A stretch of DNA of 64,000 bases from Promicromonospora sp. AC04. Lineage in GTDB: Bacteria > Actinomycetota > Actinomycetes > Actinomycetales > Cellulomonadaceae. Positions 18,410 to 27,960 of the stretch are shown here, one piece after another (positions within the stretch are counted from its first letter, which is position 1; each line of letters begins with the position of its first letter). The notes beneath the pieces were generated by a model. The model saw only the letters and a list, made by a program, of their open reading frames with translations. It had not been told where the DNA came from and ran no database searches. A program made the position numbers and the translations under genes. The DNA lies in NCBI RefSeq assembly GCF_003058225.1, contig NZ_QBUG01000004.1, positions 491,285 through 555,284 of the forward strand, given 5' to 3'.

Positions 18410-20068
18410 TCAGTACCCCAAGAACGTGTCGGTGCGCACTCGCCGCACACCTGCGGCTCGCGCCTGGCGCCGCACCGTCGAGACGGACGCGGGCGAGCCG
18501 GACACCATCACCTCGCGATCCGCGAGCCCGGGGACCGTCGCGGCGAGCAGGCCGGCGGTCTCGAGGGTTCCGTCGAGCCACACCCAGTCGGCGGGCAGGC
18601 GGCTGCCGTCGCGGAGGACCGGACCACCGGGTGCGCAGCCGGGCGATCCCGCCGGCACGACGGCGACCACCAGTGACGCCCCGGGAACCTCCTCGGGCAG
18701 CGGCAGCTCGGCGGCGTCGCGCACCGCATGCACCAGCACGACGTCGCGCCCGCCGTGCGGTACCGCCAGGTGCGCGAGGAACGGCGTGACGCCGACGCCC
18801 GAGGCGACGAGCGCGAGCCGGCGGAGGCCGCTCGGCCCCGATCGCCGGCCGGCCCCGCGGCGGCGTGGAGCGCCGGGGATGACCGGGGCACCGGGCAGGA
18901 GGAAGTCGCCGGCGACGCCGGTCGCGCGAACCTCGTCGCCCGGCACGAGTCGGGCGAGCTCGGCCTTGACGGCCGACGGGTGTTCCCCGACCCGGGTGAT
19001 CAGCCGCACCTCGTCCGACGCCGGGTCGGAGGCGAGCGACAGCGCGCGGCGGCGGCCCCTGCCGTCCCGCGCGGCCGTCGGGACGTCCACCTCGAGGTAC
19101 TGGCCGGCCCGGGCGCGCAGCGGCCGCGCGGCCTCGAACCGCAGGTCGAGCAGCGTCCCGCGCCGCTCGGCCGACCGGAGCCGGAGCACGACGGCGCGTC
19201 GCTGCCCGAACAGGAACGCCAGGACGTTGCCCGCCGCGAGGGCGAGCTCCGGCGTGAGGGGCACCGCGACGAAGAGCGGCAGCACGGAGCCGACGGCGAC
19301 GAGCGCGGCGACAGCCGCTCGCTGACCGCGCCGTGGCGGCGTGGTCAGCGGCTCGGAGAGCATGAACCCGGCCAGGAACACGATCGGGCTCGCGCTCACG
19401 GCCCACCAGGCGGCGTCCGCGAGCGAGGTACCGAGCAGCAGGTAGCCCGCCGTCGTCAGGGCCCAGGCCGGCACGGCGTACGACGCCGCGTACCCGAGCC
19501 GCCGCGTGCGCCACAGCACCAGCAGGGCACCGAGCGCGACCACGGGCAGCAGCGCCGCGTTGCCGACCCACCACAGGGCCGAGCCGATGCCCGGTACGGC
19601 CAGGCCGACCAGTCCGACGGCGACGGCACCGGCGACGGCCGGGTTCAGCACGTGCCTGCCCCGCCAGGCCAGGACGAACTTGCTCAGGCCAGCGACGAGG
19701 CCGGCGACCGCGACGGTGGCCAGGGCGGCGGGCGTCAGGCCGGGCCACAGGAGCAGGGACAGGATCAGTCCGGTGATCGCCCACGAGCCCGGGTGCGGGC
19801 GGGCGCCCGTGAGCCGGGCACCCGCTGCGGTCCCGGCCCAGGTCGCGGCCAGAGCCACGGCAGTGCTGACGATCAGCGCGAGCGGGTCGGTGGACAGGAC
19901 ACCGACGGCCGAGAGCGTGACGGCCGCGGTGGCGACGAACCCGAGAACGGCCCGCACCAGGGTGTACATCGAGACTCGCCCCAGGGCCTGGTCGAGCCGC
20001 CCCGCGAGACCCGGGCGCGGAACGGCGGCGCCGGCGGGCATGGACGGGACGACGGCGGCGGCGGTCAC
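18410..20068 (-). CDS. RnfD/NqrB-like membrane domain fused to ferredoxin-NAD(P) reductase
   Basis: 552 residues. The first 280 or so hold eight to ten membrane helices of the RnfD/NqrB type, including the conserved L-N-P-A-V-A-G-A-V segment where Rnf/Nqr proteins carry flavin. The C-terminal half is an FNR-type module: FAD-binding barrel (A-G-Q-Y-L-E-V, R-A-L-S-L-A-S) and nucleotide domain (A-S-G-V-G-V-T-P-F). It should pass electrons from NAD(P)H through the membrane to an external flavin carrier. The ATG overlaps the apbE stop, and an FMN-binding lipoprotein begins the operon. Such fused units occur in flavin-based extracytosolic redox systems. Confidence 0.78.
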   Translation of the reverse strand: MTAAAVVPSMPAGAAVPRPGLAGRLDQALGRVSMYTLVRAVLGFVATAAVTLSAVGVLSTDPLALIVSTAVALAATWAGTAAGARLTGARPHPGSWAITGLILSLLLWPGLTPAALATVAVAGLVAGLSKFVLAWRGRHVLNPAVAGAVAVGLVGLAVPGIGSALWWVGNAALLPVVALGALLVLWRTRRLGYAASYAVPAWALTTAGYLLLGTSLADAAWWAVSASPIVFLAGFMLSEPLTTPPRRGQRAAVAALVAVGSVLPLFVAVPLTPELALAAGNVLAFLFGQRRAVVLRLRSAERRGTLLDLRFEAARPLRARAGQYLEVDVPTAARDGRGRRRALSLASDPASDEVRLITRVGEHPSAVKAELARLVPGDEVRATGVAGDFLLPGAPVIPGAPRRRGAGRRSGPSGLRRLALVASGVGVTPFLAHLAVPHGGRDVVLVHAVRDAAELPLPEEVPGASLVVAVVPAGSPGCAPGGPVLRDGSRLPADWVWLDGTLETAGLLAATVPGLADREVMVSGSPASVSTVRRQARAAGVRRVRTDTFLGY

Positions 20069-20970
20069 GCGAAGACCTGCCCGTCGACCCCGACGGCCTC
20101 CAGCGGGCCGCGACGTGGCATCCGGACGACGCCCGTCACGGGCAGGAGCTCACGGACGGCGGCGGGGTCGAGGAAGAACGCGGCGGTCGCGGCGGCGTCG
20201 GCCAGCATGGCGGTCGGCGCCACCGCCCAGGTCGCGACGACGTCGGAGGTGGGCAGGCCCGTACGGGCGTCGAGCACGTGGTGCAGGCCGTCGCCCCAGG
20301 AACGCCGGTTGGTCGCCGACGCGCACACGGCGCCCCCGCCCGCGGGCAGGCGTACGAGGCCGACGGCGCGGCGCGGGTCGCCGGGGTGTTCCAGCGCGAC
20401 GCGCAGCCCACGGCCGCCGACCTGGCGGATGTCGCCGCCTGCGTCGACGGTGAACGGCCCGACCCCTGCGGACCCCAGCAGGCGGCTGACGAGGTCGACG
20501 AGCCTGCCCTTCCCGATCGCGCCGACGTCGAGCAGCAGGGCGCCCGCCGGGTCGACCGTCGACGTCGTGGCGTCCCAGCCCAGCGCAGGCCACGCGGGGA
20601 CGGGGCCGCGGCCGCGCGGGTGCTGGCGCAGGGTGTAGTCGGCGTCGTACCCCAGGTCCTCCAGGGCGTGGCCGACCAGCGGGTTCACCGCACCGCCGGT
20701 CGCCGACGCGAGCGTGGCGTAGACCTCGAGCATCGCGGCGCCGTCGGCGTCGACATGGTGCCGGCGCGGGCGCCGGGCCAGGTCCTGCACGAACGAGTCG
20801 GTGCGGAAGCGCGACCAGGTGGCGTCGAACGTGGCGACCTCGCGGCGCACCGCGGCCTCCACGCCGAACGGTAGCGGCGCGGAAGTGTCGATGATCCACC
20901 TGGTGCCGATCGCCTCGAACTCGAGGCGCCCGGGCGCGGTCGGTGCGGTGGGTGCGGCCGCCTCACGCAC
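20065..20970 (-). CDS. apbE: FAD:protein FMN transferase ApbE
   Basis: 301 residues. Visible family motifs: D-V-G-A-I-G-K-G, D-A-G-G-D-I, and H-H-V-L-D-A-R-T-G-L-P followed by the Ala/Asp-rich metal loop (A-M-L-A-D-A-A-A-T-A). The enzyme attaches FMN to a Thr/Ser of target proteins outside the membrane. No signal peptide is obvious; the N-terminal Ala-rich segment may be part of a short or atypical one. It overlaps both neighbours, whose FMN-binding domains are the likely substrates. Confidence 0.9.
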   Translation of the reverse strand: MREAAAPTAPTAPGRLEFEAIGTRWIIDTSAPLPFGVEAAVRREVATFDATWSRFRTDSFVQDLARRPRRHHVDADGAAMLEVYATLASATGGAVNPLVGHALEDLGYDADYTLRQHPRGRGPVPAWPALGWDATTSTVDPAGALLLDVGAIGKGRLVDLVSRLLGSAGVGPFTVDAGGDIRQVGGRGLRVALEHPGDPRRAVGLVRLPAGGGAVCASATNRRSWGDGLHHVLDARTGLPTSDVVATWAVAPTAMLADAAATAAFFLDPAAVRELLPVTGVVRMPRRGPLEAVGVDGQVFA

Positions 20971-21469
20971 TGGCCTGCTCCGCGATCTGGGCGACGGCGG
21001 CGTCGAAGCCGCCGGAGGTGAGCGAGGAGCCGGCGACCTTGTCCACGTCGAGCTCGTCGAGCGCGACGCCGACGACCTCGGCGGAGATGCCCGACGCGAA
21101 CTGCTCCTGGTACTGCGCGGACGTCGGGTCCTCGGCCTCGGGCGTGACGGTCACGGCGGTCACGACGCCGTCGGCGATCGTCAGCTCGACGCCGATCGTC
21201 TCCGTCCCGGCCGGGGACACGTAGCTGCCCTCGGCGGCGTAGGTGCCGTCGGCGTAGGCGCTCGTCGCATCGGTGGTGCTGTCGTCGGTGGTGCTGGTGC
21301 TGTCGTCGGTCTCGCCCGAGGTGCCGGACGACTCGTCGGCGGAGACGCTGCTCTGCGACGTCGACGTGCCGTCCTCGGCGGTGGCGTTCGCCGCGCACCC
21401 GGCGAGGGCGACGGCGGCAGCGAGCGGCGCGAGGCCGATGAGGACGCGGCGTCGGAGGGTGTGGTTCAT
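20963..21469 (-). CDS. FMN-binding-domain lipoprotein
   Basis: 168 residues; GGGAGA precedes the ATG at 21469. The lipobox L-A-G-C places the lipidated Cys at residue 25. A Ser/Thr/Asp-rich linker (about 30-70) leads to an FMN_bind domain with T-Y-x-A-E-G-S-Y and a C-terminal S-S-L-T-S-G-G-F-D-A-A-V, the ApbE attachment region (the Thr would carry FMN). It is probably the external electron carrier of this operon. First gene; the apbE start lies within its 3' end. Confidence 0.85.
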   Translation of the reverse strand: MNHTLRRRVLIGLAPLAAAVALAGCAANATAEDGTSTSQSSVSADESSGTSGETDDSTSTTDDSTTDATSAYADGTYAAEGSYVSPAGTETIGVELTIADGVVTAVTVTPEAEDPTSAQYQEQFASGISAEVVGVALDELDVDKVAGSSLTSGGFDAAVAQIAEQASA

Positions 21470-21644
21470 GACGGTCTCCCTGTCGTGGTGTTGGGGGACA
21501 GTTCACCGGCCGATCATGGAACGGGCCTCGGACCCGTCTGTGAGTTGTCTGGGCCTGCTGTGAGAACGGGTGGCGCCCGGCGATGCCGGCCCTCCGCATG
21601 TTTCGACCGGACATGGCTGGTCAGGAGCGGCGGACTCCCTCGTC

Positions 21645-21650
21645 TAGCCT
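21645..21650 (+). promoter_or_regulatory. -10 box of acetyltransferase gene
   Basis: TAGCCT six bases before the ATG at 21657; the intervening GAGG could also act as a short SD. Confidence 0.4.
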
Positions 21651-21656
21651 GAGGAC

Positions 21657-22199
21657 ATGCCCTTCCAGACCCCCCTGGCGGCCGACGTCACGCTGCGCGA
21701 GCTCAGCAAGGACGACGCCGCGGCAATCGCCGACGCCTACCTGCGCAACCGCGAGCACCTCGCCCCCTGGGACCCCGCGCGGCCCGAGGAGTTCTACACC
21801 GAGGAGTGGCACAAGGAACGCCTGTGGGCGCAGGTGGTGGAGAACTCGACGGGCCGCGCGCTCTACACCGTGCTCGAGTCGGACGGCGCGATCGTGGGCC
21901 GGCTGAACCTCACCGACGTCGTGCACGGCGCCTTCGAGAACGGGCACCTCGGCTACTGGCTGGACGGCCAGTTCACCGGGCGGGGCCTGATGACTCGCGC
22001 CATCGAGGCGCTCGCGAACCACGCGCGGGACGAGGTCGGCCTGCACCGCCTGCAGGCGGCGACGCTGCCGCACAACGAGGCGTCGCAGGCCGTGCTGACC
22101 CGGGCCGGCTTCGAGCGGATCGGCTTCGCGCCCGCCTATCTCAAGATCGCCGGGAAGTGGCAGGACCACGTCATGTTCCAGCGGATCCTGCACGACTGA
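21657..22199 (+). CDS. RimJ/RimL-type GNAT N-acetyltransferase
   Basis: 180 residues. GNAT features: L-R-E-L-S-K-D-D near the N terminus, G-H-L-G-Y-W-L with the acetyl-CoA loop G-Q-F-T-G-R-G-L-M-T, and the C-terminal H-N-E-A-S-Q-A-V-L-T-R-A-G-F-E. The RimJ/RimL group acetylates protein N termini (ribosomal proteins S5, L12) or small amines; the target here cannot be told. It stands alone between divergent and unrelated genes. Confidence 0.88.
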   Translation: MPFQTPLAADVTLRELSKDDAAAIADAYLRNREHLAPWDPARPEEFYTEEWHKERLWAQVVENSTGRALYTVLESDGAIVGRLNLTDVVHGAFENGHLGYWLDGQFTGRGLMTRAIEALANHARDEVGLHRLQAATLPHNEASQAVLTRAGFERIGFAPAYLKIAGKWQDHVMFQRILHD

Positions 22200-22323
22200 A
22201 CGCACGACTGAACCCACGGCTGAGCCCGGACGGCCGATCGGTCACCCCCGGGCCCAGGCGGTGCGACACGCCGCCGTCGGGCCTCTTTCGCCCCTGTCAA
22301 CAGGCGCGACGCCCTGACCTGCG

Positions 22324-22339
22324 GTACACAAGGGTGTAC
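22324..22339. promoter_or_regulatory. Inverted repeat, candidate operator
   Basis: GTACAC and GTGTAC separated by four bases, in the 243-base gap before the small gene at 22443. Confidence 0.4.
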
Positions 22340-22442
22340 GACCGAGGCCACAGGGGGTGGGGCAGCGGACGAGTAGCCCGCGGGCCTGCCCGCGGGTGCC
22401 TGATGCCCGGGGATCCCGGGCCCCGACCGGGGGGAGACCACC

Positions 22443-22715
22443 ATGGCAAGCATCCACGGGAGCTCGTTGTCGATCGCACTCCTGACAGCCCTGCTCGATC
22501 CCGAGGAGGAGGGCCTCAGATCACCTCACGTCCAGGACCTGCTGCAGGAGGCGCTCGAGACCCGCGAGGACGCGCGTGACGTGATCGTCGCGCTGCTCGC
22601 CTCGTCCGGCTCGATGCTGCGGCAGATCAGCCACCACAACGAGCAGGAGCCGCTCGAGTCCCTGCAGAAGGTGGCCCTGGGCTTCCAGCGCAAGGTGGTC
22701 CAGCTGCCCGGCTGA
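22443..22715 (+). CDS. Small helical protein of unknown function
   Basis: 90 residues; GGGGGAGA lies upstream of the ATG. The sequence is acidic and predicted mostly helical, with Q-E-A-L-E-T-R-E-D-A-R-D and S-G-S-M-L-R-Q-I-S segments. No signal peptide, membrane segment or recognised domain. Codon use matches its neighbours. Convergent with the dipeptidase gene, whose stop is only two bases away. Confidence 0.6.
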   Translation: MASIHGSSLSIALLTALLDPEEEGLRSPHVQDLLQEALETREDARDVIVALLASSGSMLRQISHHNEQEPLESLQKVALGFQRKVVQLPG

Positions 22716-22716
22716 G

Positions 22717-23856
22717 TCAGCGTTCGGCCAACCGGGCCGCCGCCGACTCGGCGTCCCGCAGCACTCGCAGCGCGTTCCCGCTGGTCAGCTTGCCGAGGTC
22801 GATGTCGGACCAGCCGTTGTCCGCGAGCGCCGCGAGCAGGCGCGGATAGCCCGTGACGTCCTCCAGGCCTTCCGGCAGGGCGGGCGTGCCGTCGTAGTCG
22901 CCGCCCAGGCCCACGTGGTCGATACCGGCGGCCTCGCGTACGTGCTCGACGTGCGCGACGACGTCGGACAGCGTGGTGCCCGGCTGCGGGTGCTCGGCCC
23001 GCCACCGCTCGATGAACGGCTCGAACGCGCCGATGTCGGTGCTCCTGATCCCCTCAGCCGCGGCGGCCTCCGCGCCCCCGGCCCGCCACTCGGCGACCGC
23101 TGGCGAGACGAACTGCGGCACGAACGTCACCATGCAGACGCCGCCGTTGGTCGCGAGGGCGCCCAGGACGTCGTCGGGCACGTTGCGGGGGACGTCGCAG
23201 ACGGCGCGGGCGCTGGAGTGGCTGAAGATCACCGGGGCCGAGGTGATGCGCAGCGCGTGGCGCATGGTGCCCGCCGAGGTGTGCGAGAGGTCCACGAGCA
23301 TGCCGAGGCGGTTCATCTCGCGGACCACGTCCTCGCCGAACGACGAGAGGCCGCCGAGCACCTCCTCGTCGGTACCCGAGTCCGCCCACGGCACGTTGTC
23401 GTTGTGCGTGAGCGTCATGTATCGCACGCCGAGCGCGTACAGCATGCGCAGCACGGCCAGGGACCCGTCGATGGAGTGGCCGCCTTCGGCGCCCATGAGG
23501 CTCGCGATCCGCCCCCGGGACCACGCCTGCTCGACGTCGGCGGCGGTCAGGGCGAGCTGGAGCGAGTCCGGGTACTTCTCGACCAGCCGGTGCACGCAGT
23601 CGATCTGTTCGAGCGTGGCCGTTACCGCCGCTCCGCCCTGGAGCCGGGTGGGCACGTAGACGGACCAGAACTGGGCGCCCACGCCGCCTTCGTGCAGGCG
23701 CGGCAGGTCGGTGTGCGTGGTCGTGAGCCGCTGCGCGATGTCGACCGCGTCGAGGTCGTAGAACGACTGCTCGCGCAGCTCCCACGGGAGGTCGTTGTGC
23801 CCGTCCCAGACGGGGTGCTTCTCGAGGAGCGCGGTGAGGCGGTCTGCGGTCGTCAT
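22717..23856 (-). CDS. M19 membrane-dipeptidase family enzyme
   Basis: 379 residues. Renal-dipeptidase motifs: W-D-G-H-N-D-L-P (zinc ligands), G-A-E-G-G-H-S-I (bridging Glu), V-D-L-S-H-T, F-S-H-S-S-A and G-L-G-G-D-Y-D-G. The family cleaves dipeptides including D-amino-acid forms with a di-zinc centre. No signal peptide is present, so it is probably cytoplasmic. A TAGCGT box seven bases before the ATG indicates a leaderless message. Confidence 0.9.
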   Translation of the reverse strand: MTTADRLTALLEKHPVWDGHNDLPWELREQSFYDLDAVDIAQRLTTTHTDLPRLHEGGVGAQFWSVYVPTRLQGGAAVTATLEQIDCVHRLVEKYPDSLQLALTAADVEQAWSRGRIASLMGAEGGHSIDGSLAVLRMLYALGVRYMTLTHNDNVPWADSGTDEEVLGGLSSFGEDVVREMNRLGMLVDLSHTSAGTMRHALRITSAPVIFSHSSARAVCDVPRNVPDDVLGALATNGGVCMVTFVPQFVSPAVAEWRAGGAEAAAAEGIRSTDIGAFEPFIERWRAEHPQPGTTLSDVVAHVEHVREAAGIDHVGLGGDYDGTPALPEGLEDVTGYPRLLAALADNGWSDIDLGKLTSGNALRVLRDAESAAARLAER

Positions 23857-23863
23857 GCGGGCG

Positions 23864-23869
23864 ACGCTA
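23864..23869 (-). promoter_or_regulatory. -10 box of leaderless dipeptidase gene
   Basis: TAGCGT, seven bases from the ATG at 23856. It overlaps the 3' end of the preceding gene. Confidence 0.5.
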
Positions 23870-24265
23870 CCGCGCCGCCGCCCTGATCCTTCTCAGCCGC
23901 TCGTGGACCTCGTACGTCGTGAGTGCCTCGCCCGCGTGCCGCACGAGCCGGGACGTCCGGGGGTCGATGTACTCCAGGTCGCCGGACTCGCTCGCGACCG
24001 TCGTGTACCCCGCCTGGGCCTCCGTCACCTGCCGCGACGTGGCCGAGCTGTCGAGCAGGCCTCCCGCGGAGACACCCACGACGGCGATCCCGCACGGCAG
24101 GAGTCCCCAGGCCCAGAGCCCCCGGTCTACCGCCAGGAGGGTGACTACCGAGACGGCGGCTGCTATCCCGATCACCGTGCAGACGAGGGAGTGCCTCGAC
24201 AGCGCGGCCTCGGACCGGCCGGGGAGCAGGTCTCGCCTGATGTCCGGGTGCCACTCAGCCGACAA
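23867..24265 (-). CDS. Small two-helix membrane protein
   Basis: About 132 residues from a TTG at 24265, chosen because GGAGG lies four bases upstream; the in-frame ATG at 24316 falls within a terminator hairpin. Two adjacent hydrophobic helices (about 28-70) are followed by a soluble tail with V-H-E-R-L-R-R-I-R. No family recognised. It precedes the dipeptidase gene by ten bases. Confidence 0.5.
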   Translation of the reverse strand: MSAEWHPDIRRDLLPGRSEAALSRHSLVCTVIGIAAAVSVVTLLAVDRGLWAWGLLPCGIAVVGVSAGGLLDSSATSRQVTEAQAGYTTVASESGDLEYIDPRTSRLVRHAGEALTTYEVHERLRRIRAAAR

Positions 24266-24298
24266 GGTGCCTCCAGGATCGCGCCGTCGGGCGAACAG

Positions 24299-24339
24299 GT
24301 CGGACCTGCAGGTCACCTTCAGTGACCTGCAGGTCCGAC
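24299..24339 (-). terminator. Perfect 18-bp hairpin after the subtilase gene
   Basis: Arms 24299-24316 and 24322-24339 are perfectly complementary with a five-base loop. The hairpin starts ten bases past the subtilase stop at 24349. Confidence 0.85.
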
Positions 24340-24348
24340 GGTGGCAGG

Positions 24349-27300
24349 TCAGCTCACGCGCTGCCAGGTGCAGTTCGACGTCTCGAACCCGGTAGCGGTG
24401 GACGGCAGCGTAATGGTCAGCGCCTCCGTCGTGCTGCCGCTCGACACGAGGTGGCTCTGGTCCTGCTTGCCGATGAACTCCTTGATGATCGCGTAGTAGC
24501 AGCTCCCACCGTCGTCGTCCGCCGGCCCGGTCGTCACGTAGGTGCCACGCTGGAGCTGGTCACCGAGCATGTACACGCCGTTGTTGAACGTGCGCGTCCT
24601 CGGCTCCGTCATGCCCGAGTAGTACTTGGTCCAGGAGCCGCAGCTGTCGGACCAGAAGTAGTAGTCGGTGGGCTTCACCGTGGCGATCCGCTGGCCGTAG
24701 CCGAAGTCCCGGCCCCACACGACCGACTCGGACCCACGCTCCCAGCTGCAGAACCGGGTGCCTGCCTGTGCGACATAGGTGCCCGCGGGAACGCTGTCGC
24801 TCCCCACGAGGTATCCCCCGTCCGCGGGGATCGCCGTGGCCGGCTTGCCGACGGCGGCGGTGGGCCCGCCCGAGCGGACGGCGGTGGCGTACCCGAACTT
24901 GCGGGCGGTGACCACCACGGAGATCTTCTTGCCGAGCTGCGGGCCCTTGACGGTGTACGTCGAGCTGGTCGCGCCCGGGATGGGCACGCTGTCGGCGAGC
25001 CACTGGTAGGTGAACGTGGGCGAGGGCCGCCACGTACCTACCTTGGCCGTCAGCTTCGCCCCGACCCGCGCGGTGCCCGAGATCGTGGGCGTGGGAGACG
25101 CCGAGAACTTGGTGTCGACCGTGGAGTGGGCCGAGGTCACGGACTTCGTGGAGATGCCGGGGCGCTTGCCCGTCACCGTGACGGTGAGCTTGCGCCCCTC
25201 GTACGACGCCGGGATCCGGAACGTCGAGCTCGTCGCACCGGAGATGTTCCGGCCGTCGACCTTCCACTGGTAGGTAGTGGTGGTGCGCGCCGGCGTGGCC
25301 GGCGGCGCGACCGCCGAGACGGTGGCGCCTGGGTAGGACATCCCCGAGATGCGGGGTGCGGCCATGGAGAACACGCCGTAGTCCACAGTGACGGCGGGGC
25401 TGGTGCGGGTCTCGGACACGTAGCCCGCGCGCTTGCCCGTGATGGTGACGGTGAGCTGCTTGCCGCGGTGCGTGCTCGTGGGGACGAACGTGAAGGCGGT
25501 GGCGCCCGAGATCGGCGCGCCGTTCGCGAACCACTGGTAGGTGAACGTGGTGCCGGAGGTCCACTCGCCCGACTTCGCGTAGAGCGTGGTGCCGACCTTC
25601 GCGGTCGGGCTGATGGTCGGGTCGCTGGAGGCGAGGTTGCCGATCGCTATCGGCTCGCTCGGCTCGCTGGTCACGGCGGTCGGGAGGTAGCCGTCGGCGG
25701 AGCCGACGACGGTCACGGTGAGCCGTGCACCGAGGTCCGCCGGCTGGGGCTCGTAGGCGAACCTGTTCGCGCCGGAGATCATCTGGCCGTCGCGGCGCCA
25801 CTGGTAGGTGAACGTGGCGGCCGGGTCCCAGACCGGATCTGTCCCGACGGCCAGCAAGCCGTCGACCGTCGCCTCGAGCACGTCGATCACCGGCGCGGGC
25901 GTGCTGGTGAACTGCTGCCCCTGGGCGAGCTCGTACGCCGCGAGGACGTTGAGCTTGCCCTCGCCCCAGACGTTGTTGTCGTCGTTGGTGCCGCCGCAGG
26001 TCGTGTTGCCCACGTTGGTGGCCGAGTCGTCCAGGATGGCGCGGGTCGCGGGGACGTTGCCGATGAGCTCCGGCACGGCGTCCCACAGCAGCGCGACGGC
26101 GCCCGCGACGTGCGGTGCGGCCATCGACGTGCCGGACCACTGCTCGTACCCGCCGCCGGGCACCGCGGACCGGACGGTCTCGCCGGGTGCGGCGATGTCG
26201 GGCTTCACGGTGCCGCTCTGCCCGGGGCCGCGCGAGGAGAACGAGGCGATCGTGCCCGACGGCGTGAACGCGCCCACCGAGTAGGAGGCCTGGCGCGACC
26301 CGGGGCTGCCGGACGTCTCGCAGCCGAGCTCGCCGTCGTTCCCGTTGGACCAGGTGCTGAAGATGCCCGCCGCTTCCCAGGCGGCGATGACGTCCTCCAT
26401 GAAGGGGTCGGTCGACAGGGACAGGCCCCACGAGTTGTTGATGACGTGCGGACGCAGGGCGGGGTTCACGTCGGTGCCGTCCCAGCGGGTCGGCGCCAGC
26501 AGCCACTGGCCAGACGCGATCAGGGTCGAGTCCAAGCAGTTCCCGGCGCAGCCGTTGGTCGCGATCCACTGCGCGCCGGGCGCGACGCCGATGTTCATCT
26601 CACCGTCGTCGGTGCCCACCATGGTGCCCATGGTGTGGGTGCCGTGCCCGTTGTTGTCATATGGGTAGTTGCCGCCTGGGTCCAACGAGTTGTACCAGTT
26701 GTAGTCGCTGTCACCCGACTCGTAGCCTCGCCACTGCGGAGCCAGAGCCGCATGGTTGCTCACGCCCGTGTCCAGGCCCGCGACGACCACACCATCGCCG
26801 GTATAGCCCAGGCCCCACATGTCGTCGGCATTGATCGCCTTGATGCCGTACGTGGAGTTCGCGGCGGCGTTCGGCACGGCGCCGTCCGTCGTCTCCGGCT
26901 CCTCGAGCGCGTGCCGCGTCGTCGGCCGGACCTCCAGGACCTCCGCGTCCGCCGCGAGGTCCGTGGCCAGGTCGAGCGAGCCGTCCTCGACCAGGATCGC
27001 GTTGGTGGCCCAGTACGAGGTGTACTCGGTGCCGGACTCCTCGAGGGCGGCGACCGCCTCCTTCTGGGAGGACTCGGCCGCCGCGAGGAGCGTCTCGTAC
27101 ACGTACTCGCCGCGCTCGGACCAGTTCGTGATCCCCCCTGCCGCCGACAGGTCGGTCTCGCCGGCGAACCGGAGCCAGAAGTCGGTGGTGTCCTGAGCCT
27201 GGAAGGCCCGGGTGGCGGCGGGGGTGATCTTGTCCGCCGGGTCGACGACGCCGGGCGCCACCTGGACGGCAGCGCTGCCGGGCCGGGTGGCGGGTCCGCC

Positions 27301-27405
27301 GTCGGAGGCGGGGTCCGGGGCGGCGACCGCGGCGGCGGGGGACGCGAGGAACGCGACCGCCGCCGCCGATGCGACGCTCCGGGACACGAACGTGCGACGA
27401 GGCAT
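24349..27405 (-). CDS. Secreted S8 subtilisin-like protease with Ig-like repeats
   Basis: 1018 residues. The N terminus P-R-R-T-F-V-S-R resembles a Tat signal and is followed by a hydrophobic stretch to about residue 28. A propeptide-like region (about 55-165) precedes the S8 domain with Asp212 (A-G-L-D-T-G), His254 (N-G-H-G-T-H), Asn324 and Ser427 (G-T-S-M-A-A-P-H). From about 500 on there are about four repeats with T-Y-Q-W, I-S-G-A-T and L-T-V-T-V-T-G, an Ig-like surface-adhesion type. The last 120 residues contain three or so Cys-Trp motifs typical of secreted actinobacterial C-terminal domains. Confidence 0.9.
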   Translation of the reverse strand: MPRRTFVSRSVASAAAVAFLASPAAAVAAPDPASDGGPATRPGSAAVQVAPGVVDPADKITPAATRAFQAQDTTDFWLRFAGETDLSAAGGITNWSERGEYVYETLLAAAESSQKEAVAALEESGTEYTSYWATNAILVEDGSLDLATDLAADAEVLEVRPTTRHALEEPETTDGAVPNAAANSTYGIKAINADDMWGLGYTGDGVVVAGLDTGVSNHAALAPQWRGYESGDSDYNWYNSLDPGGNYPYDNNGHGTHTMGTMVGTDDGEMNIGVAPGAQWIATNGCAGNCLDSTLIASGQWLLAPTRWDGTDVNPALRPHVINNSWGLSLSTDPFMEDVIAAWEAAGIFSTWSNGNDGELGCETSGSPGSRQASYSVGAFTPSGTIASFSSRGPGQSGTVKPDIAAPGETVRSAVPGGGYEQWSGTSMAAPHVAGAVALLWDAVPELIGNVPATRAILDDSATNVGNTTCGGTNDDNNVWGEGKLNVLAAYELAQGQQFTSTPAPVIDVLEATVDGLLAVGTDPVWDPAATFTYQWRRDGQMISGANRFAYEPQPADLGARLTVTVVGSADGYLPTAVTSEPSEPIAIGNLASSDPTISPTAKVGTTLYAKSGEWTSGTTFTYQWFANGAPISGATAFTFVPTSTHRGKQLTVTITGKRAGYVSETRTSPAVTVDYGVFSMAAPRISGMSYPGATVSAVAPPATPARTTTTYQWKVDGRNISGATSSTFRIPASYEGRKLTVTVTGKRPGISTKSVTSAHSTVDTKFSASPTPTISGTARVGAKLTAKVGTWRPSPTFTYQWLADSVPIPGATSSTYTVKGPQLGKKISVVVTARKFGYATAVRSGGPTAAVGKPATAIPADGGYLVGSDSVPAGTYVAQAGTRFCSWERGSESVVWGRDFGYGQRIATVKPTDYYFWSDSCGSWTKYYSGMTEPRTRTFNNGVYMLGDQLQRGTYVTTGPADDDGGSCYYAIIKEFIGKQDQSHLVSSGSTTEALTITLPSTATGFETSNCTWQRVS

Positions 27406-27574
27406 ATGTGCACTCCGAAGAGGTGGATGAGGTGCCCAGTCACGGGCGGGAGCCCAGCCGTTTCCGGCGGGGAAGACAGCCGCACACTAGCCGCCGGACG
27501 ACCCCGATACCGCGTAAATTGCCGGAAATCACCCGCCCCGATCGGCGGGCGGTGAACCGGCGGGAACCTCTACC

Positions 27575-27931
27575 TCAGCGCCGCCCGCGCAGCTTGTCGA
27601 TGTCGCGCCGCTCGCGCTTGGTGGGGCGACCCGCGCCGCGATCGCGCAGCCCGACGGCCTCGCGCTCGACCCGCGTCGGCAGGGCCGGGCTGTGGTCCAG
27701 GTACGCCTTGGCGGCGATGGGCGCGCCCACGCGCTTGAGCAGCAGCTCGACGACCTCGACGTCGCGGTCCCGGAGCGGGTCGCGCCACGTCACCCGGTCG
27801 CCGACGGCGACGGACGCCGACGCCTTGGCGACCTTGTCGTTGATGCGGACCCGGCCGCTCCGGCACAGCTCCGCCGCGACCGACCGGCTCTTGGTCAGCC
27901 GCACCGCCCACAGCCAGACGTCGATGCGCAT
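27575..27931 (-). CDS. S4-domain RNA-binding protein (Hsp15-like)
   Basis: 118 residues from the ATG at 27931 behind GGGAGGA. The S4 domain starts at once (R-I-D-V-W-L-W-A-V-R-L-T-K-S-R), with G-R-V-R-I-N-D and V-A-V-G-D in order. The C terminus is basic (R-P-T-K-R-E-R-R-D). E. coli Hsp15 binds 50S subunits carrying stalled nascent chains; a similar ribosome-recycling job is likely. Confidence 0.85.
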   Translation of the reverse strand: MRIDVWLWAVRLTKSRSVAAELCRSGRVRINDKVAKASASVAVGDRVTWRDPLRDRDVEVVELLLKRVGAPIAAKAYLDHSPALPTRVEREAVGLRDRGAGRPTKRERRDIDKLRGRR

Positions 27932-27960
27932 CGGCCCATCCTCCCACCGCCCGTCCCCTG

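Noticed and set aside
24266..24316. ATG at 24316 as start of the small membrane protein
   Set aside because: It falls inside the 18-bp terminator hairpin; the TTG at 24265 has an SD.
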